The notes under the pieces are model-generated. The model was not told where the DNA came from. It saw only the letters and a list, made by a program, of their open reading frames with translations, and made no database searches. From positions 3,629 through 67,628 of the forward strand of contig CAJUOP010000012.1 of NCBI GenBank assembly GCA_910588465.1: a DNA stretch of 64,000 bases, given 5' to 3'. Numbering within the stretch: position 1 is the first letter of the stretch; every line of letters begins with the position of its first letter. This document shows, piece after piece, positions 28,786-37,297 of the stretch. The translations under genes were made by a program, and so were the position numbers. This DNA is from an uncultured Christensenellaceae bacterium (GTDB lineage Bacteria > Bacillota > Clostridia > Christensenellales > Borkfalkiaceae).

Positions 28786-29205
28786 ATGAGGTATAAAGTC
28801 TGGGGCATCATGCTGCCCATCATCCTGATGCTATTGTGTTGCCTGTGCGGGTGCGAACAGGTGGAAGATCTGGGTTCGCTGTCCGAGTTTTCCCATCCGT
28901 ATGCGGGCGAGTACGTTTGCGACACGCTCACGCTCGGCGGGGAAGATTGTCTGCACAAGTTCGAGTATTTAAATCTTACGTTAAAATCCGGCGGAGAATT
29001 TTCGTTCCGTTATCGGACGAACGGCGGGTTAAAGGGCGGTTACGAGGGCGAATATTCGGTTTCGCCGGAAGGGGATGAAATCACCTTTTCGGCGAAGTAC
29101 GGCGCGCGCACTGCCTCCCGTACCTTTCCTTACGAGAAGGGGGCGGTTCACGTCAATTTGCAGTTCGGGACAAAGCTGCTGCACGCCGAATTCCGCTTTC
29201 CTTAA
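28786..29205 (+). CDS. Small hypothetical lipoprotein
   Basis: A short protein of about 139 residues with a strongly hydrophobic start and a lipobox LCGC, then a beta-rich domain (GEYVCDTLTLGG..FEYLNLTLKSGGEF). I do not recognise a family. The start is uncertain. The ATG at 28786 gives a compact signal peptide without a good ribosome site, and the ATG at 28753 would add a basic stretch (MRKRKTVHT). It is the last plus-strand gene after the glycan operon and may be cotranscribed, although 73 bp separate them. Confidence 0.6.
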   Translation: MRYKVWGIMLPIILMLLCCLCGCEQVEDLGSLSEFSHPYAGEYVCDTLTLGGEDCLHKFEYLNLTLKSGGEFSFRYRTNGGLKGGYEGEYSVSPEGDEITFSAKYGARTASRTFPYEKGAVHVNLQFGTKLLHAEFRFP

Positions 29206-29234
29206 AAAAATTATTTAAACGTCAAAACAAACGT

Positions 29235-29263
29235 TTGTGTTTTTGTGGCTGCCGTGCTATAAT
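29235..29263 (+). promoter_or_regulatory. Extended -10 promoter placing transcript start on the helicase ATG
   Basis: TTGTGT (29235-29240), 17 bp, then TATAAT (29258-29263) with TGC before it (extended -10). The transcript should start at 29269-29270, which is the A of the predicted start codon, so the mRNA would be leaderless. Confidence 0.7.
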
Positions 29264-29269
29264 AGTTGC

Positions 29270-30538
29270 ATGAAGTCTGCACAAGCCGAAAATAAGTTGA
29301 AGCTCACCTCCGATCAGGAGGATGCGGAGACACTTATCGAAGAGTGGTTTTATCATTTAACCACTCAAATTTTCGTGCTGTGCGGATATGCGGGCACGGG
29401 CAAGACGTTTTTGGTAAATCACGTTGTGAAAAAGCTGGGTTTGGTTGCGGGGGAAAGCGCGGTGTTCGTGGCGCCCACGGGGAAGGCGGCTTCCGTGCTC
29501 ATTCGCGGGGGAACGCCCGCGGGAACGGTGCACAGTCTCATTTACACGCGCGAAGAGGATATCGAGGTAAACGAGGACGGAGAGGTGGTTTCCGAACGTT
29601 TTCTGCGCTTTTCGCGGCGGGAAAAAATCGACGGAAAAATTAAACTGATCGTAGTGGATGAGACCTCCATGGTGGCGGACGATATGTTAAAGGATCTGCT
29701 GTCATACGGGGTGAAATGCCTGTTTTGCGGCGATCCCGCGCAGCTTCCGCCCGTAAGCGGGAGCAATTCGCTCCTTTCCATGCCGTGCGCCACGCTGACG
29801 CAGATCGTGCGGCAGGAGGAGGAAAATCCCATCGTACAGTTGGCGCAGACGGCGCGTGCAGGCAAAGTGATTCCGTTCGGCAGTTACGGCGAACAGGCGG
29901 AGGTGATTCCGCGCCGACAGCTGGACAGGGCGTCGCGCGAGCGGCTCTTTATGCAGGCGAACCAGATTATCGTGGGAACCAACCGTACTCGGGCGGCGAT
30001 CAATCGGGAGATGCGCGCGTTTCTCGGAATCGACCCGAACGCGGTTCTGCCCACTGACGGCGAAAAAATTATTTGCACGCTGAACGATTGGAGCAAGCCT
30101 TTGGACGAGGCGGGGAATTTCCATTTGGTAAACGGGATTATCGGCACCTGCTCGCACGTGCGGGAGCAGGAGGACGGATTGGGACAGCTGGACTTTCAAG
30201 CCGATTTTCTGGAAAATAAGCTATGCGATCTGCCCTTCGATACGGGGGTGTTTTACACCGGTCAGTATGCGCACGGGTACGGCGACAAGGCGTATCTGCT
30301 ACAAAACGGCATGTTGGTGCACGAAAGCAATTTCGAACTGCTGCGCAGACAGAAGGTGCGGCGGGAAGATACCGTTTGCCGCTTCGAATTCGCCTATGCG
30401 GTCACCTGTCATAAGGCGCAGGGCTCGGAGTATGATTTTGTGATTGTGGTGGACGAGAGCGGGTGCTTTGAGGATTCGCGCCGATGGCTGTATACGGCGA
30501 TCACGCGGGCGAAAAAACGGCTGTTAATTATCCGTTAA
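29270..30538 (+). CDS. Dda/RecD2-like superfamily 1 DNA helicase
   Basis: The 422-residue ATPase has Walker A CGYAGTGKT (Gly42-Lys45), Walker B IVVDETSMV, motif III CGDPAQLPPV, TQIVRQ, and the C-terminal UvrD_C_2 block VTCHKAQGSEYD..YTAITRAKK. It lacks the long N-terminal HhH region of RecD2 and is close in size to phage T4 Dda. It should unwind DNA 5'-3' in repair or replication restart. The ATG at 29270 coincides with the predicted transcript start, and no ribosome site is possible. The frame extends upstream, but those codons lie within the promoter. Confidence 0.85.
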   Translation: MKSAQAENKLKLTSDQEDAETLIEEWFYHLTTQIFVLCGYAGTGKTFLVNHVVKKLGLVAGESAVFVAPTGKAASVLIRGGTPAGTVHSLIYTREEDIEVNEDGEVVSERFLRFSRREKIDGKIKLIVVDETSMVADDMLKDLLSYGVKCLFCGDPAQLPPVSGSNSLLSMPCATLTQIVRQEEENPIVQLAQTARAGKVIPFGSYGEQAEVIPRRQLDRASRERLFMQANQIIVGTNRTRAAINREMRAFLGIDPNAVLPTDGEKIICTLNDWSKPLDEAGNFHLVNGIIGTCSHVREQEDGLGQLDFQADFLENKLCDLPFDTGVFYTGQYAHGYGDKAYLLQNGMLVHESNFELLRRQKVRREDTVCRFEFAYAVTCHKAQGSEYDFVIVVDESGCFEDSRRWLYTAITRAKKRLLIIR

Positions 30539-30552
30539 ACCGTTCTATAAAC

Positions 30553-30581
30553 TTGACAATTTTTTTACAAAAAGTTACAAT
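30553..30581 (+). promoter_or_regulatory. Sigma-A promoter for aspS
   Basis: Consensus TTGACA (30553-30558), 17 bp, TACAAT (30576-30581). The gene start follows with GGAAGG at 30598-30603. Confidence 0.85.
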
Positions 30582-30609
30582 AAAGAAAAAATGCTTCGGA
30601 AGGTAAATT

Positions 30610-32364
30610 ATGACGTACAGAACGCATAACTGCGGACAGCTCCGCGCGGACGACGCGGGCAAAAAGGTGAAGCTTGCGGGCTGGCTGGACAGCAAGCGCG
30701 ACAAAGGCGGACTGCTCTTTGCAGTTCTGCGCGACTTTTACGGGATCACGCAGGTGGTTTGCTCGGAAGAACCCTGCCTTTCCGCGTTGCGCGACGTTCC
30801 CACCGAATCGACCGTTTCGGTAGAGGGCACTGTGGTGCTCCGATCCGCTCCGAACGAGAAGCTGCCCACGGGGCTTATCGAGATTGTGCCCGAGAAGGTG
30901 GAGGTGCTCGGCAGGCGCACCACGCCCGCGCTTCCCTTCGAGGTTTCCCGCTCTACCGAAGCGGGCGAGGACGCACGGCTGAAATACCGTTTTCTCGATC
31001 TTCGGAATCCTTCCGTAAAGGATAAAATCGTGCTTCGCTCGCAGATCATCGCCGATTTGCGCAAGCTGATGACCGAACGGGGATTTTACGAAATTTCCAC
31101 GCCCATTTTAACGAGCTCCTCGCCCGAGGGCGCGCGCGATTATATCGTTCCAAGCCGACTTTATCCGGGCGAGTTTTATGCGCTGCCGCAGGCGCCGCAG
31201 CAGTATAAACAGCTGTTGATGTGTTCGGGCTTCGACAGATATTTCCAGATTGCGCCCTGCTTTCGCGACGAGGATGCGCGCGCGGACCGTTCTCCGGGGG
31301 AGTTTTATCAGCTGGATATCGAAATGGCGTTCGCCACGCAGGAGGACGTGTTCGGCGTGTTGGAGGAGGTGCTTCCGCCCGTGTTCGCCAAATATTCGGG
31401 CTGGGATGCGGACAAGCCGCCTTTCAAACGCGTCGCTTACCGCGAAGCGCTGGAAACGTACGGCACGGACAAGCCCGATTTGCGCAACCCCTTAACGCTT
31501 TGCGACGTTTCGGCGGAACTGCAGGGCTGCGGATTTGCTCCCGTAGAGGGAAAAGTGGTCAAGGCGGTTGCCGTACATAACTTTAAGCAGACGCGCAAAT
31601 TTATCGACGGAACGGCGGAAGAGTTCAAAATCAAGACGGAGGGCGGCGCCATGTACTGGTTCCGTCTGGACGAAAACGGCGCGCTTGTGGGGGGTATTTC
31701 CAAGTTCCTCGGCGAAAAAATCGGCGCGCTGAAGGAAAAGCTCGGGCTTGCTCCCAATTCGTTCGTGGCGCTCGTGGCGGAGGAAAAGCTCGGCGCGGCG
31801 CAAAAGCGCGCGGGGATTTTGCGCACGATGCTCGGCACGGGGCTGGATCTGTTGGAAAAGAACGTATACAGGTTCTGCTGGATCGTCGATTTCCCCATGT
31901 ACGAAATCGGAGAGGAGAGCGGAGAGCTGGAATTCTGCCACAACCCGTTTTCCATGCCGCAGGGCGGACTGAAAGCGCTGAACGAGCAGGATCCCCTGGA
32001 CGTGCTCGCCTGGCAATACGACATCGTTTGCAACGGCGTAGAGCTTTCTTCGGGCGCGGTGCGCAATCACGACCCCGAAATTATGTTAAAGGCGTTTTCG
32101 CTTGTGGGAATGGGTAAAGAGCAGGTGGAAAGCAAGTTCCCCGCCCTGTATCACGCGTTCGAATACGGCGCACCCCCGCACGCGGGCGTTGCGCCCGGGG
32201 TAGACAGAATGGTGATGCTCATCTGCGATACGGTGAATATCCGCGAGGTGATTGCGTTCCCCATGAACGCCAAAGCGCGCGATCTTTTGATGAGCGCGCC
32301 CTCGCCCGTCGAGCAAAAGCAGTTGGACGATGTGCATATCGCCGTCGTAAAAGAAAAAAAATAA
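30610..32364 (+). CDS. aspS: Aspartyl-tRNA synthetase, bacterial type
   Basis: This is a class II synthetase that charges tRNA-Asp in the cytoplasm. The 584 residues include the N-terminal OB-fold anticodon domain (VKLAGWLDSKRDKGGLLFAVLRD), motif 2 (FRDEDARADRSPGEFYQLDIEM), a GAD insert (about 290-410), and motif 3 (GVAPGVDRMVMLI). It has its own promoter and terminator and is monocistronic. The length is normal for the bacterial form. Confidence 0.97.
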   Translation: MTYRTHNCGQLRADDAGKKVKLAGWLDSKRDKGGLLFAVLRDFYGITQVVCSEEPCLSALRDVPTESTVSVEGTVVLRSAPNEKLPTGLIEIVPEKVEVLGRRTTPALPFEVSRSTEAGEDARLKYRFLDLRNPSVKDKIVLRSQIIADLRKLMTERGFYEISTPILTSSSPEGARDYIVPSRLYPGEFYALPQAPQQYKQLLMCSGFDRYFQIAPCFRDEDARADRSPGEFYQLDIEMAFATQEDVFGVLEEVLPPVFAKYSGWDADKPPFKRVAYREALETYGTDKPDLRNPLTLCDVSAELQGCGFAPVEGKVVKAVAVHNFKQTRKFIDGTAEEFKIKTEGGAMYWFRLDENGALVGGISKFLGEKIGALKEKLGLAPNSFVALVAEEKLGAAQKRAGILRTMLGTGLDLLEKNVYRFCWIVDFPMYEIGEESGELEFCHNPFSMPQGGLKALNEQDPLDVLAWQYDIVCNGVELSSGAVRNHDPEIMLKAFSLVGMGKEQVESKFPALYHAFEYGAPPHAGVAPGVDRMVMLICDTVNIREVIAFPMNAKARDLLMSAPSPVEQKQLDDVHIAVVKEKK

Positions 32365-32386
32365 ATAGAAATAATTCGGTTGAATG

Positions 32387-32424
32387 AAAAAAGCGCTCTC
32401 CTAAAGAGGAAGAGCGCTTTTTGA
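32387..32424. terminator. Bidirectional terminator between aspS and the MBG lipoprotein gene
   Basis: AAAAAGCGCTCT pairs with AGAGCGCTTTTT around an 11-nt loop. An A-run on one side and a T-run on the other let it act on both strands. Confidence 0.9.
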
Positions 32425-32431
32425 TTGATAA

Positions 32432-34066
32432 TTAAGAAAAGAAAGAATTCTTTTCGCCGATATAGCTAACGATCGCTTGGTCGCTTACCTGTTCTTTTAC
32501 GGTCCCGAACAGTTCGTACATCGCTTTGAAACGGGCGACGGACTGCGCCTTTGCGGAAGCGTCGATCACGGGCTTGTTGGACGAGAAAAAGATATCCTTG
32601 TTTTTGCTTACCGCATCGTCGGTAAATTCGTCGAAATACTTCGTTTGTACAAACAGCATAGGAACGGAGCACTTTTCCCGTTTATAGGAGATTTTTCCGT
32701 TTTCCTTCGTCTCTTTAATTACGTACCAAACGTCCTTCATTTCCACGTCGAATTTGCGCGTAAGCGTTTTTAAAACGGTGGTTTTTTCAAATACGTTCGC
32801 GCTTCCGTTCAGATAAACGGTATCGAGGTTTCTGCCGTTCATTTCGTGTATCACGCGCACGGAATTGAAATTCGTTACTTTGTGCAGCGGGAACCAGAGC
32901 GTATCGAAGGTGCCTTCCAGCTTATCGGTCAGTTTTTCAAGCGCTTCTCCGCCGATCATTTCGCCTGTTTCGGAGTTATACACTTCCTCGTAGCCGAGCG
33001 TTTTTAAATCGTCCAGCTCGCGCTTGTTGGAAACGACGTAGGTGTAATGTTTGTCGATATGAATGACGGCGGTGGTCTTTAATGCGGCGGAGCCTGCGCC
33101 CATATATTCGTACATATATCCCGCCGTGGAATTTAAGGCAGGGTCGCGAACGAATTCGAGCTGGCGCAGATAGGAAACTCCGCTCACGGTAATTTTTAAC
33201 GCCAGTTTCAGCGAGTTGTCGCTCGATTGATATTTTAATGCCGCGCCGTCCGTAAGTTGTATTCTTCCGTTTGTGGAACCGTTTCCGTCCGAATAAAGTT
33301 CTGCAGAAACGGCGGAGTTGCCTGCCAGCAGCATGACCGCGCTTTCCTGCAAGGCGATTTTAAAGGAAAACCCTGCCGCCGTTCCCGAAAATTCTTTGTA
33401 GGACTCGGGATTTTTGTTGATAAAATTCTGATATGCGGAGGCGATAGCCTGTCCCGCGGAGAAAACGGTATCGAAACCCGCAAGGATCGTTTCTGTGTTT
33501 TCCAGCGTGCTGTACAGCACGTTCATTTGTTTTCCGATCGTCTTTTTTCCGATCGAAGCGACGGAAACGTTTTGCGTGAAGTCGTTGGGGGGAATGGCGT
33601 TGTACGCCATATTTTCTTCGCGTAACCCGTTCGGCATAAATTGCCATGCATTCGGTCTTATCAGAACGGATTTTAACGCATTCACGGCGAAGTCGGATAG
33701 AGTTTTTACGGTAAGCGTGGCGGTTAAGGTGAGCGTTTTGTAGCCCTTCCCCGAGAGCACGGCTTTTGCGAGATATGTGCCCGCTTCGGTCGCTTTGTTG
33801 TTCGTATAGACGACGGAAACGCCTACGGGAAGGGTGCCCGTGACGGTAATTTCGTGTTCGCGTCCGTTGTAGGTTACCGTTTTATCCGTAAACGTAACAC
33901 CTGTGATTGTTTTGTCGGGTACGGTGGACGGTTTCTCGGGAACGGTATCCGAGCTGCCGGGGGGGGTAGTCGTTGTTCCGTTTTCGGGGGAGCTTCCGTT
34001 GTCGCAAGCCGTAAGCGGCAGGACAAAGAGCGCCAGTGCAAGCAATAATGCAAAGAATTTTTTCAT
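32432..34066 (-). CDS. Lipoprotein with MBG-type Ig-like domain and a C8 tract
   Basis: A 544-residue lipoprotein (lipobox LTAC, Cys21) with a low-complexity linker rich in Thr, Pro and Ser. It is followed by an MBG/Rib-like domain (about 55-120: VTYNGREHEITVTGTLPVGV, then YTNNKATEAGTYLAKAV). The remaining 420 residues are of unknown function. The linker includes TPPGSS encoded across eight consecutive C on the coding strand (33959-33966 on the plus strand), a possible slippage site. GAGGAG precedes the ATG. It lies 24 bp behind the XRE membrane protein gene and is probably cotranscribed. Confidence 0.8.
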   Translation of the reverse strand: MKKFFALLLALALFVLPLTACDNGSSPENGTTTTPPGSSDTVPEKPSTVPDKTITGVTFTDKTVTYNGREHEITVTGTLPVGVSVVYTNNKATEAGTYLAKAVLSGKGYKTLTLTATLTVKTLSDFAVNALKSVLIRPNAWQFMPNGLREENMAYNAIPPNDFTQNVSVASIGKKTIGKQMNVLYSTLENTETILAGFDTVFSAGQAIASAYQNFINKNPESYKEFSGTAAGFSFKIALQESAVMLLAGNSAVSAELYSDGNGSTNGRIQLTDGAALKYQSSDNSLKLALKITVSGVSYLRQLEFVRDPALNSTAGYMYEYMGAGSAALKTTAVIHIDKHYTYVVSNKRELDDLKTLGYEEVYNSETGEMIGGEALEKLTDKLEGTFDTLWFPLHKVTNFNSVRVIHEMNGRNLDTVYLNGSANVFEKTTVLKTLTRKFDVEMKDVWYVIKETKENGKISYKREKCSVPMLFVQTKYFDEFTDDAVSKNKDIFFSSNKPVIDASAKAQSVARFKAMYELFGTVKEQVSDQAIVSYIGEKNSFFS

Positions 34067-34090
34067 AAATAACTCCTCTGTAAAAATTTA

Positions 34091-34969
34091 TTATTCCTCC
34101 ACGCCTTTCCGCGATACGCGGATGAGTGCGGGAATAAACGTAAAGGGGGAAATAAGCATTGCCGCCATCGCGCAAAACAGCACGGTAACCAGAAAGAACA
34201 GCAGTTTAATAAACGCAAACAGTAATTTTACGACGATCAGAAAAATAAATCCGTCTAAATCGAGGGTAAAAATAATGCCGGGCATATTGGGGATAAATCC
34301 GCCGCCGAGGCAGCAGCTCCTTACCGCGCCGCCCCAGAACATTTGCGAGGTGAACGAAAAGATGAGGGCGGTTAAAATAGCTGTTCCGCCGATTGCCTCG
34401 CCGATATAGTCGCCGCCCGCTACGATGATACTGATAATAAACAGAACCAGCGCCGCTCCCGCGATTACGCCGCCCCAGATAAGCCCCTTATTCCGAGCGC
34501 GTTTGATGTTCGCTTTTTGCGCCCATATCCGTTGCTGCGCCTGTCTTTCCGCTTCCGCGCGTTTCCGCTCCTCCGCTTCTTTTTTCTGTTGTTCCTGCAA
34601 TCGAATCCGTTCGGCGCACGGCTTGCATACCGTTTTCTGTCCGATGATCAGAACTTCTTCTTGATAAAGCGCCTTTCCGCACACGGTGCATACGCCCGCG
34701 ATCTGCTGCACGGGCGAAGCTTCCGCCGCGGACGCTTCGGCGATTGCGACCTGCTCTCCGAGTAGTTCTCCGTTCTCTTCGAAATAGCTTAACGGAACAC
34801 GGAACAGCTTCGAGATTTTAGACATGGTTTCAAAGTCCGGATGCGATTCTCCGCGTTCCCATTTCGAAACCGCCTGATAGGTTACGTTCAGCGCGTCGCC
34901 CAACTCCGCTTGCGTCATATTGTTCGTTTTGCGAAGCGAGGCGATTTTTTCGCCGTAGTTCATAAACAT
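34091..34969 (-). CDS. XRE-type HTH membrane protein with zinc ribbon
   Basis: The 292-residue protein has an N-terminal helix-turn-helix (MTQAELGDALNVTYQAVSKWERGESHP), a zinc-ribbon-like pair of CxxC motifs (CTVCGKALY..CKPC) and a charged coiled stretch rich in Glu, Arg and Gln (about 120-150). About four hydrophobic segments occupy the C-terminal half. It may be a membrane-anchored regulator that controls itself and the MBG lipoprotein downstream. AGGAGG precedes two possible ATGs (34969 and 34963). I use the first. Confidence 0.8.
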   Translation of the reverse strand: MFMNYGEKIASLRKTNNMTQAELGDALNVTYQAVSKWERGESHPDFETMSKISKLFRVPLSYFEENGELLGEQVAIAEASAAEASPVQQIAGVCTVCGKALYQEEVLIIGQKTVCKPCAERIRLQEQQKKEAEERKRAEAERQAQQRIWAQKANIKRARNKGLIWGGVIAGAALVLFIISIIVAGGDYIGEAIGGTAILTALIFSFTSQMFWGGAVRSCCLGGGFIPNMPGIIFTLDLDGFIFLIVVKLLFAFIKLLFFLVTVLFCAMAAMLISPFTFIPALIRVSRKGVEE

Positions 34970-34997
34970 TTCTCCTCCTGCATTTTTTCATATTTTT

Positions 34998-35026
34998 ATC
35001 ATATCAAATTGTAATTCAAACTTCAA
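34998..35026 (-). promoter_or_regulatory. Sigma-A promoter of the XRE membrane protein operon
   Basis: On the minus strand TTGAAG (35026-35021), 17 bp, TATGAT (35003-34998). The TCAA-N7-TTGA operator copy at 35031-35051 lies just upstream of its -35. Confidence 0.65.
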
Positions 35027-35030
35027 CAGG

Positions 35031-35051
35031 ATTTTCTCAACCGTTATTTGA
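35031..35051. promoter_or_regulatory. Operator copy 1 shared by two XRE genes
   Basis: ATTTTCTCAACCG, then TTATTTGA. This 21-bp element matches 35164-35184 at 19 positions and contains a TCAA-N7-TTGA dyad typical of small XRE repressors. Confidence 0.55.
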
Positions 35052-35161
35052 ATTATTGTATTTTTCGGGGAATTGTGCGGTATTTCGGGGCATTTTAAAA
35101 TATTTTAGCACAATCCGAAGCATAAGGCAACTAAATTGCGCGTTTAGAACTCAATAGAGCA

Positions 35162-35190
35162 TTATTTTCTCAACCGATAATTGATATAAT
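35162..35190 (+). promoter_or_regulatory. Promoter of the small XRE gene with operator copy 2 inside
   Basis: TATAAT (35185-35190) with TGA before it is an extended -10; the -35 (TTATTT) is poor. Operator copy 2 (35164-35184, TCAACCGATAATTGA) lies between the -35 and -10, so binding would block RNA polymerase. The predicted start (about 35197) is the A of the ATG, which makes the mRNA leaderless. Confidence 0.6.
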
Positions 35191-35196
35191 AATAAC

Positions 35197-35439
35197 ATGA
35201 CGATGGGAGAAGCGGTCGCAAAACGAATAGAGGAATGTTTGTCCGAACGGGGAATCACTGTGTACAGATTGGCACAAAACGCCTGTTTGCCCACGTCTAC
35301 CGTTTGGAATTTATTTAACGGACATACGAAGAGCCCCACGCTTACGATTTTGTTTCGTATCTGCGAGGGGTTGGAAATTTCGGTGGAAGAGTTTTTAAAC
35401 TGCGATTATTTCAAAACGGAAAATCTGGATCTGGATTAA
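35197..35439 (+). CDS. Small XRE-family repressor
   Basis: An 80-residue single-domain helix-turn-helix protein (VYRLAQNACLPTSTVWNLFNG followed by HTKSPTLTILFRICEGLEISVEEFL). It resembles small Cro/CI-like regulators of Clostridia. The ATG at 35197 lies on the predicted transcript start, and no ribosome site exists. An in-frame ATG at 35203 is also possible. The operator inside its promoter and the second copy before the divergent gene suggest autorepression and control of the XRE membrane protein operon. Confidence 0.8.
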   Translation: MTMGEAVAKRIEECLSERGITVYRLAQNACLPTSTVWNLFNGHTKSPTLTILFRICEGLEISVEEFLNCDYFKTENLDLD

Positions 35440-35462
35440 AGAGCGGGGAACCGCTCTTTTTC
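35438..35462 (+). terminator. Terminator after the small XRE gene
   Basis: AAAGAGCGG, GGAA tetraloop, CCGCTCTTT and a T-run. The stem begins within the stop codon region. Confidence 0.85.
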
Positions 35463-35497
35463 GTTGCGGAAAGGGGAATCGGACAAGCGCGCCGCGG

Positions 35498-35505
35498 CAT
35501 ACAAT
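35498..35505 (+). promoter_or_regulatory. Sporulation-type -10 box upstream of sigK
   Basis: CATACAAT matches the -10 consensus used by sigma-E (CATACA-T) and fits sigma-K (CATA--AT). No convincing -35 is seen at the right distance. The position, 18 bp before the ATG, would allow a very short leader that still includes the GAGAGGTG ribosome site. Confidence 0.4.
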
Positions 35506-35522
35506 AACCGAGAGGTGAACGT

Positions 35523-36224
35523 ATGCTGGAAATGTTTTACGCCGTGTTGGGACGGCTGTTCTTTTTTACGGGGTCGGTAGCGGACGGGAGCTCTTATCCC
35601 CAGCCGCTTTCCGCCGAGGATGAAGAAAAGTATTTAAAGCTTGCCAAGGCGGGCGACAAGCACGCCAAGGATATGTTGGTAAAGCACAATATGCGGCTGG
35701 TCGCGCACATCGTAAAAAAATACAACGGCGCGGCGGAAACGGACGACATGATTTCGGTGGGCAGCATCGGACTGATCAAGGCGATCAATTCTTACGAGGC
35801 GGGGCACGGCACGCGGCTTGCGACGTATACGGCGCGGTGCATCGAAAACGAAATTTTAATGCTCATCCGCGCGGGGAAGAAGCATAAAAACAACGTTTCG
35901 CTTTCCGACCCCGTGAGCTTGGATAAGGACGGCAACGAGCTCACCATTATGGACCTGCTCTTCGAAAAAGAGGACAAAGTATTCGGGAGCGTGGAACAGT
36001 CGCTCATGCAGGAAAAATTCCTCTCCGCCGTACGGCAGCTTTTAACCGAGCGCGAAACGCTGATCATCTGTATGCGATACGCGCTTGCGGGCGGGGTCCC
36101 GCTTGCTCAGCGCGAAGTGGCGCAAAAGCTGAAAATTTCCCGTTCGTACGTTTCCCGAATCGAGAAGCGCGCCATCGAAAAGCTGCGCAACGGGCTAAGA
36201 CGCTCGGATTTTTTGTGCGATTAG
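35523..36224 (+). CDS. sigK: RNA polymerase sporulation sigma factor SigK
   Basis: Sigma-K drives late gene expression in the mother cell during sporulation. The 233-residue protein has the characteristic hydrophobic pro-peptide-like start (FYAVLGRLFFFTGSVADGSSYPQPLS). It also has region 2 (HNMRLVAHIVKKYN..SVGSIGLIKAINSY) and region 4 (QREVAQKLKISRSYVSRIEKRA). The gene is intact, without a skin-element interruption. GAGAGGTG precedes the ATG. Its presence supports a spore-forming ancestry. Confidence 0.93.
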   Translation: MLEMFYAVLGRLFFFTGSVADGSSYPQPLSAEDEEKYLKLAKAGDKHAKDMLVKHNMRLVAHIVKKYNGAAETDDMISVGSIGLIKAINSYEAGHGTRLATYTARCIENEILMLIRAGKKHKNNVSLSDPVSLDKDGNELTIMDLLFEKEDKVFGSVEQSLMQEKFLSAVRQLLTERETLIICMRYALAGGVPLAQREVAQKLKISRSYVSRIEKRAIEKLRNGLRRSDFLCD

Positions 36225-36244
36225 CGCGGAATTTGCGAAAACGG

Positions 36245-36273
36245 TTGTAATTTGTCGGATTCGGTGATATAAT
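36245..36273 (+). promoter_or_regulatory. Extended -10 promoter, near-leaderless, for the DUF368 gene
   Basis: TTGTAA (36245-36250), 17 bp, TATAAT (36268-36273) with TGA before it. The start at about 36280 leaves a leader of some two bases before the ATG at 36282. Confidence 0.7.
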
Positions 36274-36281
36274 AAAAGGGT

Positions 36282-37262
36282 ATGGAAGAGAAACAAAACG
36301 AGAATTCGCAAAACGGACTGCCGAACAGCGAACCCGAAGAAGAGAAAAAGCAAAACCGAATTATCGGTTTTTTATCCGATATTTTACGGGGCGTCGCCAT
36401 CGGCGTAGCGTTTATTATCCCCGGATTTTCGGGCGGCTCGGTCGCCGCGATCCTCGGGATTTACGAGCGTTTGGTGGGGGCGATCGCCGATATCTTCAAG
36501 CACTTTAAACAAAGTTTTATTACGCTGTTGCCGATCGCGATCGGAATGCTGCTCGGGATCGCCGCGCTCATTTTGCCCATTCAGTGGGGGTTAAGGCATT
36601 ATCCCATTCCTACCGTAATGCTGTTCGTGGGGTTGGCGCTCGGCGGGCTTCCCTCGATCACCGAAAAGCTCAAGGGGGCGAAATTTTCGTGGAAGTATGC
36701 GCTTGCGTGCGCGGTGCCGCTGATCGCGGCGGCTTCGCTCAGCTTTTTGCCGCTTGCGGGCGACGTGAATTTATTCGAGCTGAGCGTCGGCGGATATTTT
36801 CTGCTGATCCTTATCGGCGCCGTGGGCAGCTGCGCGCTGGTCGTGCCGGGGATTTCGGGCTCGATGCTGCTGCTGATTTTCGGGTATTATAACCCCGTCG
36901 TCGCGCTCGTAACCGACCATTTGCTGCACGGGGCGGACGTGGGGATTTGTATCGCCGTACTTGCGTGCCTTGCCGTGGGCGTGGTCGCGGGATTCTTTGC
37001 TATTTCCGTTTTAATGAAGTTTTTGCTGAAAAAGTATCCGCGCGGAACGTATTACGCGATTTTAGGATTTATCGTGGGCTCGGTGCCCGCCGTGTTCGTT
37101 TCTACGATTCGCGAAGCCGCGCCCGAGCTGTCCGCGCTGTATTCTTCGCCCTGGTACTGGGTGATCGCGGTGCTATTGTTTGCTGTGGGGGTCGCGCTCT
37201 CGTTCCTGCTTGTACGGTATGCCAAGAAAAAAGAAAAGAAAGAAGAAAAGCCGCTCGGTTAA
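36282..37262 (+). CDS. DUF368 family undecaprenyl-phosphate transporter
   Basis: The 326-residue membrane protein has a charged cytoplasmic N-terminus of about 30 residues and eight or so hydrophobic segments. It carries the two repeated family signatures IIPGFSGGSVAAI and VVPGISGSMLLL. DUF368 proteins (PopT) recycle undecaprenyl phosphate across the membrane for cell wall synthesis. It has its own promoter with almost no leader. The terminator stem begins inside its last codons. Confidence 0.88.
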   Translation: MEEKQNENSQNGLPNSEPEEEKKQNRIIGFLSDILRGVAIGVAFIIPGFSGGSVAAILGIYERLVGAIADIFKHFKQSFITLLPIAIGMLLGIAALILPIQWGLRHYPIPTVMLFVGLALGGLPSITEKLKGAKFSWKYALACAVPLIAAASLSFLPLAGDVNLFELSVGGYFLLILIGAVGSCALVVPGISGSMLLLIFGYYNPVVALVTDHLLHGADVGICIAVLACLAVGVVAGFFAISVLMKFLLKKYPRGTYYAILGFIVGSVPAVFVSTIREAAPELSALYSSPWYWVIAVLLFAVGVALSFLLVRYAKKKEKKEEKPLG

Positions 37263-37276
37263 CGAGCGGCTTTTTT
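37247..37276 (+). terminator. Terminator overlapping the end of the DUF368 gene
   Basis: AAAGCCGCTCG, loop GTTAA (which contains the stop codon), CGAGCGGCTTT and a T-run. Confidence 0.9.
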
Positions 37277-37297
37277 ATTCGTTCGGTATAGTCAACT

